A stretch of DNA of 48,563 nt, taken from contig CACUVI010000003.1 in assembly GCA_902725215.1 (NCBI GenBank), forward strand, positions 1,851 to 50,413. The letters run 5' to 3'. The DNA is from Rhodospirillaceae bacterium LM-1. GTDB lineage: Bacteria; Pseudomonadota; Alphaproteobacteria; Rhodospirillales; WMHbin7. This document shows, one piece after another, positions 31,689 to 39,844 of the stretch (its first letter is position 1; each line of letters opens with the position of its first letter). The notes beneath the pieces were generated by a model. That model was not told where the DNA came from. It ran no database searches and saw only the letters and a list, made by a program, of their open reading frames with translations. The position numbers were made by a program, and so were the translations under genes.

Positions 31689-32593
31689 TGGATCACCTCT
31701 CCATGGCCGAAATGAAGATAGATGTCGTCTAGCGTCGGCAAATGAATATCGACATCCTGAACCTCAGCGTCCAAACCGGCGACATGGCGCAGCACGGCCA
31801 TCTTCTCGCTTTGCAGGCAGGTCAGATCGACGGAATGATCGTTGACATGAGCGATCGTAACCCCGCCTAGGCGGTTCGCAACCCGCGATGCCGCTCCTGG
31901 CGTTGACAGGCGGATGCGAACAGGCATGGCCGCCGCAGCCCGAAGCTGGGGCAGCGTGCCCCAGGCCGCCAACCTTCCAGCGCGCATGATCGCCACCAAT
32001 TCTGTCCTGGCTTCCAATTCCGTCAAAATGTGCGAGGACAGCAACACCGTCGTGCCGCCTTTTCTCAACTCGGCCAGAATGTCGAAGAATTCCGCCCGCA
32101 GAACCGGATCCAAACCAGTCGTCGGCTCATCCAACAGCAAGATGCGCGGATGCCCCAACAAAGCCTGCGCCAAGCCAAGCCGCTGGCGCATGCCCTTGGA
32201 ATAGGTCTTCACCCGCCGATCCGCAGCAGGGGCCAAGCCCACGCGCTCGAGCAGGGCCGCGCAGGAATTGGACGCCACGCCTTTCAAGCGCGCTAGAAAG
32301 ATCAAGGTGTCGCGGCCCGTCATTTCGTCGTGGAACGCGACATTCTCGGGCAGGAAGCCAAGATGGCGCCTGAACTCCATCGCAGCTCCCGCCGGATCGC
32401 AGCCCAGCACCTCGACGCGCCCCGACGTGGGACGAATCAGCCCCAGCATCAGCTTCATCAGCGTGGTCTTTCCAGCGCCGTTATGGCCAAGCAAGGCCAG
32501 CAGCGCTCCCTCCGCCAAGCTGAAGGAGACATCGGCCAGCGCGGCTTGCGCGCCATAGGTCTTACCGACATGATCGATGACGATGGCGTTCAT
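31685..32593 (-). CDS. nosF: NosF ABC-type ATPase
   Basis: The protein has 302 residues starting at MNAIVIDHVGKTYG; upstream in-frame sequence lies within nosD and is rejected. Walker A GHNGAGKTT, Q-loop region LPENVAFHDEMTG, signature YSKGMRQRLGLAQ, Walker B ILLLDEPTTGLDP and H-switch SSHIL are all intact. It powers the NosFY exporter/remodeller acting with periplasmic NosD. It overlaps nosD by ATGA. Confidence 0.95.
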   Translation of the reverse strand: MNAIVIDHVGKTYGAQAALADVSFSLAEGALLALLGHNGAGKTTLMKLMLGLIRPTSGRVEVLGCDPAGAAMEFRRHLGFLPENVAFHDEMTGRDTLIFLARLKGVASNSCAALLERVGLAPAADRRVKTYSKGMRQRLGLAQALLGHPRILLLDEPTTGLDPVLRAEFFDILAELRKGGTTVLLSSHILTELEARTELVAIMRAGRLAAWGTLPQLRAAAAMPVRIRLSTPGAASRVANRLGGVTIAHVNDHSVDLTCLQSEKMAVLRHVAGLDAEVQDVDIHLPTLDDIYLHFGHGEVIQ

Positions 32594-33873
32594 GATCCAG
32601 ACTCCGCGCCCAAGGCAAAGCTGGGCGGCGGCGCCATCAAGGGATGGCTGTCGATCACGCCGCCCGGCATCAAGGCGGGAAAATGGCTTTGCGCGATCTT
32701 CAGCGCCTCCATCACCGGGCTGGACATCAACAGCTTGGCCAGGGGATAGCGCCAGACCAGCCGGTCCATGACGGTATTCGGACGGTAGGCGGCGTCGGCG
32801 GTGCCGTCGCCATCCAGGTCGAAGGCCGGATTGTCGCTCCAATAATTGCCGCGTCCCGCCTCGGACCATTCATAAAAGACGGTTCCCGTATATTTGACCT
32901 GGGTGCGGTTGTCCACGAAGGCGTTGTTGGCGATGACGCTGTTTTCAGACCCGCCGGTGAAATGCAGGCCAAGCTCGCAATTCTCGATGCGATTGGCGCG
33001 GATGACGTTGCTGGTGGCCGTATAGATGAAGACGCATTTCTCGCGCGTCGCCCGGATGCGATTGCCCTCGACCAGCGAACGATGCGAGGTGTGAAGCATC
33101 AGCCCATGTTCTTCGTCGTCGATCGAAACATTGTCCCTGACCTCCAGATCGTTGGAATACATCAAGGCGAAACCGATCCGGTTTCCCCTCGACCGGTTGC
33201 CGATGATTTTTCCCCGATTGGCGAACATGTAATGGATCGCAAAACGCACCTTCTGAAAATGGTTGTCCTTGATCTGGTTGCCGTGGCTGGCCTCGACATA
33301 GACGCCGTCACGCCCTCCGCTGACCCGATTGCCTTCGATCAGACTGTCATCGACCGCCCACAGATGGATGGCGTTTCCACGCTCCGTGTCGTAGACGTCG
33401 CTGCGATTGTCGATGCGGTTGTCCTTGACCACGGATTTGTCCGCTCCGTGAAGCACGATTCCGAACAGATTGCCGTCCAGCCAGTTTCGCAAGGCGGTGA
33501 AGTTCCCCGCCTGCTTCTCGACGAAGATGGCGGAATCATAATCCACAGGGCGAATTCCCGACTTGCGGATGGTCAAGTCGCGGATGGCGACGCCAGGCAC
33601 GGTAACCCTGATCACGCTGCCTTCGCCCCTACCTTCAATTACGGCGCCTGGCAATCCTTGCAAGGTGACCGCCTTGGCAAGGACCAGCCCGCCTTGATGG
33701 ATGCCAGCCGCCAATGTCAGCACATCGCCGGAACGCGCCTTGGCCAAAGCTGCGGCCAAGGCGCCCGGTTTTGCATCCACCTTGACGGTGACGGCCAGCG
33801 CGGACGGCGCATACGCCAGCAGAACGGCCACCAGGGCCGCAACTGCCGCGCCAACGCGTCCGCGCCGGTTCAT
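32590..33873 (-). CDS. nosD: NosD periplasmic copper-site maturation protein
   Basis: The protein has 427 residues with a Sec signal (VGAAVAALVAVLLAYAPSALA). Repeated N-R/N-x-I strands (DNRIDNRSD, EGNRVSGGRDGVYVE, GNRSRGNRIGFALMYS, EGNRIRATREK) form the right-handed parallel beta-helix typical of NosD. It is required for CuZ assembly in NosZ. The gene begins 3 nt after the nosZ stop. Confidence 0.95.
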   Translation of the reverse strand: MNRRGRVGAAVAALVAVLLAYAPSALAVTVKVDAKPGALAAALAKARSGDVLTLAAGIHQGGLVLAKAVTLQGLPGAVIEGRGEGSVIRVTVPGVAIRDLTIRKSGIRPVDYDSAIFVEKQAGNFTALRNWLDGNLFGIVLHGADKSVVKDNRIDNRSDVYDTERGNAIHLWAVDDSLIEGNRVSGGRDGVYVEASHGNQIKDNHFQKVRFAIHYMFANRGKIIGNRSRGNRIGFALMYSNDLEVRDNVSIDDEEHGLMLHTSHRSLVEGNRIRATREKCVFIYTATSNVIRANRIENCELGLHFTGGSENSVIANNAFVDNRTQVKYTGTVFYEWSEAGRGNYWSDNPAFDLDGDGTADAAYRPNTVMDRLVWRYPLAKLLMSSPVMEALKIAQSHFPALMPGGVIDSHPLMAPPPSFALGAESGS

Positions 33874-33876
33874 CGC

Positions 33877-35790
33877 TTAAGGCTCCACCAGCATCCGGCC
33901 CTGCATCTCCATATGGAGAGCATGGCAGAACCACTGGCAGTAATAATACCAAACGCCTGCCCGGTCAGCCGTGAAGGTGACCGACGCCGTCGCCTGCGGA
34001 GCGACTTCCATGGCTATGTTGTGACCGACCAGGGTAAAGCCGTGAGTCAGGTCGGAAACATCGTCGCCGTTGGTTACGTAGACAGTCACTTCATCGCCCC
34101 GTTTGACCTTGAACGAGTCCAGGCCGAACTTGGGAGCCGTGCTGACCATATAGACGCGCACTTTCTTGCCGTCGCGGATGATCTTGTTGTCAAGTTCCAG
34201 ATTGACGCCATCCTTCTTGGCCTGCGCCACCGCATCGGCGAACATGGGGTCATTGCGGTCCCAATTGTCGCGCGGCTTGATCTTCGAGCGATGAACGATG
34301 GTGGCGTCATGCGGCTCGGCAAAGGTGGGGCCATCATGAACCAGCTTCATCTCGTCGCCCGAGATGTCGATCAACTGATCGTTTTCCGGCTTCAAGGGAC
34401 CCACATTCAAGAAGCGGTCTTTCGAGAACTTGCACAAGGCCACCAGCCACTTGCCGTCCGCTTCGCTGGTCTCGCCCATCGACGCGTTGGTGTGGCCGAC
34501 TTGATAATGCACATCCAGCTTTTGCTTGATCGGCTTGACCGACTTGTCGCCCTTATAGGCGCGGATCGCCTCGTCGATGTTCCACTTCACGATCTGGCTG
34601 TCCAGGAAGACCGAGGTATAGGCGTTGCCGCGACCGTCGAAATTGGTGTGCAGCGGTCCCAGGCCAACTTCCAAGATTCCGACGATGGACTCCTCTTCCT
34701 TGATCTTGCCCGCGAACAGATCGTCGAAGCGCTTCCATTCGAAGATGGTGACGGTCGGCGACAGTTTGCCGTTGGCGATCACATATTTGCCGTCCGGCGT
34801 GGCGTTGGTGCCGTGCGGGCTGTTGGCGACCGGAATGTAGCGGGTAAATTGCGACTTGGCCGCCTTGCGCCCATCCAGAACCGGAACGCCATTGACCGTC
34901 TTGGCCTTGCCTGCCTTAACAGCATCTTCGATGGCTTTGATGTTGAACACCACCAAGTGGTCGCGCTCGGCAGACATCATGCCTTCCGTCGTGGTGGCCT
35001 CTTCCGAATTGTAGCAGGTGGAGGCGACGTACTTGCCCGCATAATCGGCGTCGTTGTTGTCGAGATTGCCCGACACCATGACCTGCCACTGCACCTTCAT
35101 GCTCTCGGCATCTACCGCCGTGAAGACCGACACATACTTGGACGGCTCGTCCAACACCGACCCGTCATTGGGCATCGGAATGCGGTTTTCTCCGTTGCAG
35201 AAGACATAACCTGTTTTCGGGAAGCGCTGCAAACGCAAGCCGTGGATGGAATGAGCGTTTGGAATTTCGATGATCTTATCCGTCTTCATCACATCCAAGC
35301 GGATGCGGGCGATCCTGGTGTTGGCCTTGTCATTGATGAAGACGTAGCGGCCATCATACTTGCCGCCGGTATAGGACGGGCGCGGATGGTGGGTGTCGCC
35401 ATGCTGATAGGTCTTCAGACCCTGCTTCTTCAGGAATTCCTTGGTTTCGGGCAACAGCCCTTCCGTCAGGATCTTGAGCGATTCATTGGTGCGGCCCCAG
35501 CCCGAGGCGCTGCACATGTTGAAAACGGGAATGCGCATCAATTCGCGCATGGACGGCAGGCCAAGGATGCGAACCTCGCCCGAATGGCCGCCCGACCAGA
35601 AGCCGTAATATTCGTCGATCTGTCCCGGCGCCACTTCGGCGCTGTTCTTGCCCGTTGCGGCTTCAGCACGCCCTGAGGCCATCAGCGAGCCGCCGCCAAG
35701 CGCTGCAGCACCCGCCAGGGTTACTGCCTTTGCCGTGCCGCCGAACAAGGCCCGGCGCGAAAGAGATGAATTTTCCGAATTCGAAGTCAT
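33877..35790 (-). CDS. nosZ: Nitrous oxide reductase NosZ (clade I, Tat-exported)
   Basis: The protein has 637 residues starting [18 protein letters not shown], a Tat signal ending near RAEA; an ATG five codons upstream is less likely because the GAGAGG ribosome site suits this one. The seven-bladed propeller carries the CuZ histidines (e.g. [44 protein letters not shown]). The C-terminal cupredoxin domain has the CuA ligands in [20 protein letters not shown]. It reduces N2O to N2 in the periplasm. The Tat signal marks the clade I type used by alphaproteobacterial denitrifiers. Confidence 0.98.
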   Translation of the reverse strand: MTSNSENSSLSRRALFGGTAKAVTLAGAAALGGGSLMASGRAEAATGKNSAEVAPGQIDEYYGFWSGGHSGEVRILGLPSMRELMRIPVFNMCSASGWGRTNESLKILTEGLLPETKEFLKKQGLKTYQHGDTHHPRPSYTGGKYDGRYVFINDKANTRIARIRLDVMKTDKIIEIPNAHSIHGLRLQRFPKTGYVFCNGENRIPMPNDGSVLDEPSKYVSVFTAVDAESMKVQWQVMVSGNLDNNDADYAGKYVASTCYNSEEATTTEGMMSAERDHLVVFNIKAIEDAVKAGKAKTVNGVPVLDGRKAAKSQFTRYIPVANSPHGTNATPDGKYVIANGKLSPTVTIFEWKRFDDLFAGKIKEEESIVGILEVGLGPLHTNFDGRGNAYTSVFLDSQIVKWNIDEAIRAYKGDKSVKPIKQKLDVHYQVGHTNASMGETSEADGKWLVALCKFSKDRFLNVGPLKPENDQLIDISGDEMKLVHDGPTFAEPHDATIVHRSKIKPRDNWDRNDPMFADAVAQAKKDGVNLELDNKIIRDGKKVRVYMVSTAPKFGLDSFKVKRGDEVTVYVTNGDDVSDLTHGFTLVGHNIAMEVAPQATASVTFTADRAGVWYYYCQWFCHALHMEMQGRMLVEP

Positions 35791-35841
35791 GTGAGCACCT
35801 CTCATGTATGTGGTTCAGGTTTCGACGGCATTTTTGTTTAA

Positions 35842-35872
35842 CCTGCCGAAGGCCCGTCATCCTTTCGGCAGG
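35842..35872 (-). promoter_or_regulatory. Hairpin between nosR and nosZ
   Basis: CCTGCCGAA and TTCGGCAGG form a perfect 9-bp stem with a 13-nt loop in the 96-nt gap between nosR and nosZ. On the minus strand it is followed by TTAAACAAAAATG, not a clear U-run. It may partly terminate nosR transcripts or protect the 5' end of a processed nosZ message. Confidence 0.55.
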
Positions 35873-35886
35873 TTTTCCGGCGCTCT

Positions 35887-37986
35887 TCAGGCGCCTGATT
35901 GCAGAGCCTCGGACGCTTTTTTGCGACCCAGCTTTTTCAGCAGCAACGGCGTGCAGGAATCGTGGTCGTGATAGACGACCTGACAATGCAGACAGTAGAG
36001 GCATTCGTTGGGGTTGATCTGACCATCGGGGTGAATGGACTGAACCATGCATTCCTTGGCGCACTTCTGGCACTCGAAGCCGCACTGGCGCCTGCGCTTG
36101 AGCCATTCAAACAGACGCATGCGTCCTGGAATGGCAAGGGCCGCGCCCAACGGGCACAGATAGCGGCAGTAAAAGCGCTCGATGAAAATTCCTGCCGCCA
36201 GGGTGCCGACAGCGAACAGCACCCAGTACCATTCGCGCGCGAAGCGCAACAGCCAAACCGTCTTGAACGGTTCGATCTCGGCCAAGCGCTCGGCGCTGGC
36301 CAGCGAGTAAAGCGACACGCCCATCAAGGCAACGAAGATCACGTATTTGAATGCCCAGAGCCGCTCGTGCCAGGCGAATTTCAGCGTCACCTGCTTTACG
36401 CCCAACCGCTTAGCGCCAGCGCTGATCAGTTCTTGCACCGCGCCGAAGGGGCACAACCAACCGCAATAGGCGCCGCGCCCCCAAAACAACAACGAGATGG
36501 CGGTGGCGCACCACAAGATGAAAATCAGCGGCTCAAGCAGGAAAAAGTCCCAGCGAAAGCCGGTGACCAGGGCGTGGCTGAAGGTGAAGACATTGACCAC
36601 CGACAACTGGGCGCCCGCATAGACCCCGATCCACAAGGTGGTGAAGGCCAGAAAGGACATGCGCAATCTGACGAACAGGCGCGGGCGCTTCACCAGCAGA
36701 TCTTGAAAAAAGAAAATCAAGGTCAGAATGATCAGCGATAGGCTGAGGATGGCGACATCGACAAGACGATTGCGCCAGATGCCCTGCCACAAGGCCGCCC
36801 CCTCAGGCTCGATCTCGGCTGCCGCCTGCTCGATCAGGTCGGGCGGTAATATGTAGTCTAGAGCGAAGGCCGTATAGGATCGGTCTTTGGCCCCGGTATC
36901 GCGCTGAGCCAGCATTTCCAGACGCCAGGGCTTGGCGGGATCGAATTCCGCGCTTGGCGGAATCTTGAACAGACCGATCTCGGGAAAGTTGGGTGCGCCC
37001 TCGGCCTCGATGGCCCCCATGCGCCGATAGACCTTGTCATTCAGCCGGATCGATATTCCTTCTTGAATAACCTGGATGCGGTCGAAGATGCCGCCCCGCA
37101 CATAGCCCGAGCCGCGAAACGAATAGGAGCCTTCGGCGGCGATGATGATGGCCGGTTGCTTTGGCGCAAGCCAAGCCTGCATCGCGTCGTACTCGGCCGA
37201 TCCCAGCACATTGCGGCCGATGATCTCGGGCGAGACCAAGGCGATGTGCAGATTGATAAATGTGTCGTCCGGCTTGTGCGCCGCTCCGTGGGCTTCGGGG
37301 CCGATGCCGATCGCCTTGAAGGCTTTGTCCACCTCGCCATGCGTCAGCGAAAGCCTGCGCACGGACCCGTCGCCGATCAGCGTCTGCCAATTCTTGGCGA
37401 CGAACGGAACATCGCGGATGACGTCGCGCGGACCCGAGGCACCCGGCGCGAACCCAGCCAGACCGCGACTACGGGCGATTTTCAGCGCCGTCCGCAGCAC
37501 GCCGTCATCGATCACGATCACGGAAACGGTGGCGCCGCTTACGATTTCGACCGCCGGACGTTTGGCGCCCGGCGCCGTGACTTCGATCACGCTTTTGCCG
37601 ACATAGGCGGCGGCGAAATCGAACAGTTTCTGTTCGGGAATGCCCGCCAGCAGAATGGGTTCGTGATGTTCGATGACCTTGGCGCCGACGATGGTTCCGT
37701 TGACATCCATGGCGGCCCTGAGACGAATGGGCTTGCCGGAATAGCCAATGTCGCTGGTGACGAAGACGTATCCGACTATCTTTCCATCCTTGAATGCGGG
37801 AGTTGCGGGCGGCGAACCTTCTTCTGGGCCAAAGGAATCCGCGCCGGGAAACACTTCGGCAAGCGGCACATCCTTCTCGAACGCTCCGAAATTCGCCTGC
37901 GCTTGGCTGGCCGCCAGCAACAAAGCCATCAACATGAAAGTGCGTGTTGCGATCTTCTGCAACGCGCCGGCTTGACCTCCACGCAT
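35887..37986 (-). CDS. nosR: NosR membrane flavo-iron-sulfur protein
   Basis: The protein has 699 residues, starting MRGGQAGALQ after an AGGAGA ribosome site, with a Sec signal ending near AQAN. The periplasmic FMN-binding domain has the covalent flavin motif SGATVSV (Thr target of NosX). A transmembrane domain of about six helices contains the polyferredoxin-type CGWLCPFGA and CRYLCPLGA motifs. The C-terminal cytoplasmic end has two [4Fe-4S] motifs (CQKCAKEC, CLYCLHC). NosR passes quinol electrons towards NosZ and is needed for nosZ expression and activity. First gene of the nos operon. Confidence 0.96.
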   Translation of the reverse strand: MRGGQAGALQKIATRTFMLMALLLAASQAQANFGAFEKDVPLAEVFPGADSFGPEEGSPPATPAFKDGKIVGYVFVTSDIGYSGKPIRLRAAMDVNGTIVGAKVIEHHEPILLAGIPEQKLFDFAAAYVGKSVIEVTAPGAKRPAVEIVSGATVSVIVIDDGVLRTALKIARSRGLAGFAPGASGPRDVIRDVPFVAKNWQTLIGDGSVRRLSLTHGEVDKAFKAIGIGPEAHGAAHKPDDTFINLHIALVSPEIIGRNVLGSAEYDAMQAWLAPKQPAIIIAAEGSYSFRGSGYVRGGIFDRIQVIQEGISIRLNDKVYRRMGAIEAEGAPNFPEIGLFKIPPSAEFDPAKPWRLEMLAQRDTGAKDRSYTAFALDYILPPDLIEQAAAEIEPEGAALWQGIWRNRLVDVAILSLSLIILTLIFFFQDLLVKRPRLFVRLRMSFLAFTTLWIGVYAGAQLSVVNVFTFSHALVTGFRWDFFLLEPLIFILWCATAISLLFWGRGAYCGWLCPFGAVQELISAGAKRLGVKQVTLKFAWHERLWAFKYVIFVALMGVSLYSLASAERLAEIEPFKTVWLLRFAREWYWVLFAVGTLAAGIFIERFYCRYLCPLGAALAIPGRMRLFEWLKRRRQCGFECQKCAKECMVQSIHPDGQINPNECLYCLHCQVVYHDHDSCTPLLLKKLGRKKASEALQSGA

Positions 37987-38029
37987 CGTGGTCTCCTCTT
38001 GCAGCCCAACGAGGTGGACTTGCAAAAGG

Positions 38030-38070
38030 ATTATCCCTGTTGATCGATTTTATGATTTGACTGTTGTCAA
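38030..38070 (-). promoter_or_regulatory. nosR promoter: FNR/NNR-type box at -41.5 plus -10 box
   Basis: On the minus strand the dyad TTGACAACAGTCAA (38057-38070) is centred 28.5 bp upstream of the first base of GATAAT (38030-38035), which places it at about -41.5, the class II activator position. The leader would be about 37 nt. Crp/FNR-family regulators of denitrification (NNR/DNR/FNR) bind TTGAY-N4-RTCAA sites like this one. Confidence 0.8.
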
Positions 38071-38099
38071 TCTCCTGGCGCGCATATTTCTTCGCGCAA

Positions 38100-38113
38100 T
38101 TGACAATCGTCAA
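38100..38113 (-). promoter_or_regulatory. Second FNR/NNR-type dyad
   Basis: The plus-strand sequence TTGACAATCGTCAA is a TTGAC-N4-GTCAA dyad. It starts 43 bp upstream of the promoter-proximal box. Confidence 0.75.
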
Positions 38114-38141
38114 TCATACGCGCGCACATTGTCCCTGCGGC

Positions 38142-38155
38142 TTGATCATTGTCAA
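38142..38155 (-). promoter_or_regulatory. Third FNR/NNR-type dyad
   Basis: The plus-strand sequence TTGATCATTGTCAA has one TTGAT (FNR-like) and one GTCAA half. It is 42 bp further upstream. Confidence 0.7.
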
Positions 38156-38185
38156 TTATTGGCGCTGACAGCTTTTGCCAAGGGC

Positions 38186-38199
38186 GTGACTGTTATCAA
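38186..38199 (-). promoter_or_regulatory. Fourth, weaker FNR/NNR-type dyad
   Basis: The plus-strand sequence GTGACTGTTATCAA has one mismatch in the first half and an ATCAA second half. It is 44 bp from the third site, keeping the same helical phase. Confidence 0.5.
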
Positions 38200-38237
38200 G
38201 CGAAGGAAACATTTAGAAAGGCAATGCGCGACTTATC

Positions 38238-38720
38238 TCATTTCACCAGCTTGGCCAGGCTGTCGATCAGCACATCTCCAGCCTTGCCGCCATCTCCCAT
38301 CATCTTCCTGCTTTCAACAAGGATCAGGGCGTTCACATGCACGGTGACGATTTCCGCCGTCCTCATGGAAGGCGTATCGGCATCCTTCAGGTATTTTTGC
38401 AGATAATCGCAAATCTCCGTCACCAGCCCGTAGCCGAACTGCCCGCCCTGCCCCTTCATGTCATGCGCCAGGAAGCGAAGCTCCTCCATGGTTTCCACTG
38501 AGGGCGATTCCGAAAACTGCGCCGAAAGTTCCCGCATGCGGGCAAGGTCGCGGGCCAGCCTTTGTGGATAGCCCTTGCCTGCGAGCGCCACGACTTCCTG
38601 GGTTTTCTTGAGCGCCTCTTCCAGGCTGCGGGCGATGGGCGGCGCTTTTTTCTTCAAACTGTCCGAAGGCGGATCGATAAAGACGTCTGGCGCGGGCGCG
38701 TTGTCGTTTTCAGGGGTCAT
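38238..38720 (-). CDS. HPt-like phosphotransfer protein
   Basis: The protein has 160 residues. After a Pro/Ala-rich start it is all helical. The segment LRFLAHDMKGQGGQFGYGLVTEI matches the HPt signature (A-H-x-x-K-G-x-x-x-x-x-G), with the His as probable phospho-acceptor. The start overlaps the stop of the receiver-only gene (ATGA), so the two probably act together. The partner kinase is not in the window. Confidence 0.8.
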   Translation of the reverse strand: MTPENDNAPAPDVFIDPPSDSLKKKAPPIARSLEEALKKTQEVVALAGKGYPQRLARDLARMRELSAQFSESPSVETMEELRFLAHDMKGQGGQFGYGLVTEICDYLQKYLKDADTPSMRTAEIVTVHVNALILVESRKMMGDGGKAGDVLIDSLAKLVK

Positions 38721-39250
38721 GTTGCTGTCGCCGCATAGAGATCATCGTCTTGGGTCCGCCGCTTCGGGCCTTCATAGCTGGACTTGTCGTGGCGGTGCCT
38801 ACATGGGCCGATATATTTCGGCGCGCGCACGAAGGGGCGAGGACGCAAGATCACCTCCTCGACCCGCTTGTAAAGCTCGCTGGCCGATATGGGTTTGGTC
38901 AGAAATTCCGTCACCCCCTGATCGCGAGCCAGTCGGACATTCGCCGCCGTCGAATGGCCGGAAACCATGATGACGGGAAGGGTGCGCTTCTCGGCCGTCG
39001 GCTGCCTGCGGATCAGACGCACCAGTTCTAGCCCGTCTATGGGGCGCATTTCCCAGTTGGTGATCACGATATCGACCGATTTGTGATCGATAATCGCCAG
39101 GGCGTCGGCTCCTTCGTCGGCCTCAAGGAATTTCTTGGCGCCAAAGCAGCGCAAGAATTCGCGCAACATGGAGCGCACGTCGCGATTGTCGTCCACCACC
39201 AGAAAGGTGAGACCGGACAGATCAAGCATGCGCTCTTTTGCCTTCATCAT
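38717..39250 (-). CDS. Receiver-domain protein with Asn at the phospho-acceptor position
   Basis: The protein has about 177 residues. LTFLVVDDNRDVRSMLREFL supplies the acidic pair and VIMVSGHST...EFLTKPISASELY the Thr/Ser and Lys switch residues. At the phospho-acceptor position the sequence is DIVITNWEMRPIDG, so Asp is replaced by Asn. The C-terminal tail (RAPKYIGPCRHRHDKSSYEGPKRR) is basic and unassigned. The start is uncertain (TTG at 39280, ATGs at 39268, 39250, 39247 or 39229). Without the Asp it may act constitutively or as a non-phosphorylated binding partner for the HPt-like protein. Confidence 0.85.
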   Translation of the reverse strand: MMKAKERMLDLSGLTFLVVDDNRDVRSMLREFLRCFGAKKFLEADEGADALAIIDHKSVDIVITNWEMRPIDGLELVRLIRRQPTAEKRTLPVIMVSGHSTAANVRLARDQGVTEFLTKPISASELYKRVEEVILRPRPFVRAPKYIGPCRHRHDKSSYEGPKRRTQDDDLYAATAT

Positions 39251-39481
39251 TCCGCCAGGCTGGGACATTTTCGTTTTCAAGAATAACCGTCCAACGCCAA
39301 CTTATCCAGACTGTATATAAAATCTTGTTTCACTCCAAGCGCTTCCGGGACATGGCAAGTACAGTTCCGATAAGGTTTACCGACTTTGACCCGCCCCCCT
39401 TTTTCCGCCACTCCCCACTGCCTACATATGCGGCTGAGGGAAAAAGAGGCCGAAGCGGCTTCAAAGAGCAAAGGCGGCACC

Positions 39482-39844
39482 ATGAGCGACAATGTAGAGC
39501 GGCGCAAACACATCCGATATCTGGCGGAAAATCTGACGGTGGAGATCGGCGGCAAAACCCACCCGGTCGTCAACATTTCAACCGACGGACTTCAATTCAA
39601 GGCGAGCGGATATTTTCCCGGCAACCCGGTCAGCCTGATCATTCGCTCCATTAAGAATGAGGCGGAATTCATCAAGGCGGAATGCAAGGTGATCGAGGTC
39701 CGCGACGACTGCGTTCACGTCGAATTCGCCAAGCCCACCATGCCGCTCATGCATTTCGTGATCGGTCAGATCGGCCAAGCGATGGGCGTCAAGCCCTACT
39801 ATTTCAAGACGGGCGAAAGCCGGCCTAACCCGGGCGGCGCTTGA
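39482..39844 (+). CDS. PilZ-domain c-di-GMP-binding protein
   Basis: The protein has 120 residues from an ATG with AAAGGCGG upstream; an earlier in-frame ATG at 39386 adds no domain and is rejected. RRKHIRYL gives the RxxxR motif and NISTDGLQFKA the (D/N)xSxxG motif of PilZ, about 35 residues apart, followed by beta strands (VSLIIRS, FIKAECKVIEV). It is a stand-alone c-di-GMP effector. Its 3' end overlaps the 3' end of the EAL gene on the other strand by 20 nt. Confidence 0.88.
   Translation: MSDNVERRKHIRYLAENLTVEIGGKTHPVVNISTDGLQFKASGYFPGNPVSLIIRSIKNEAEFIKAECKVIEVRDDCVHVEFAKPTMPLMHFVIGQIGQAMGVKPYYFKTGESRPNPGGA

Noticed and set aside
32644-35676. 1010-codon plus-strand frame opposite nosD and nosZ
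   Set aside because: It spans two well-defined minus-strand genes and reads as low-complexity shadow of high-GC codons.
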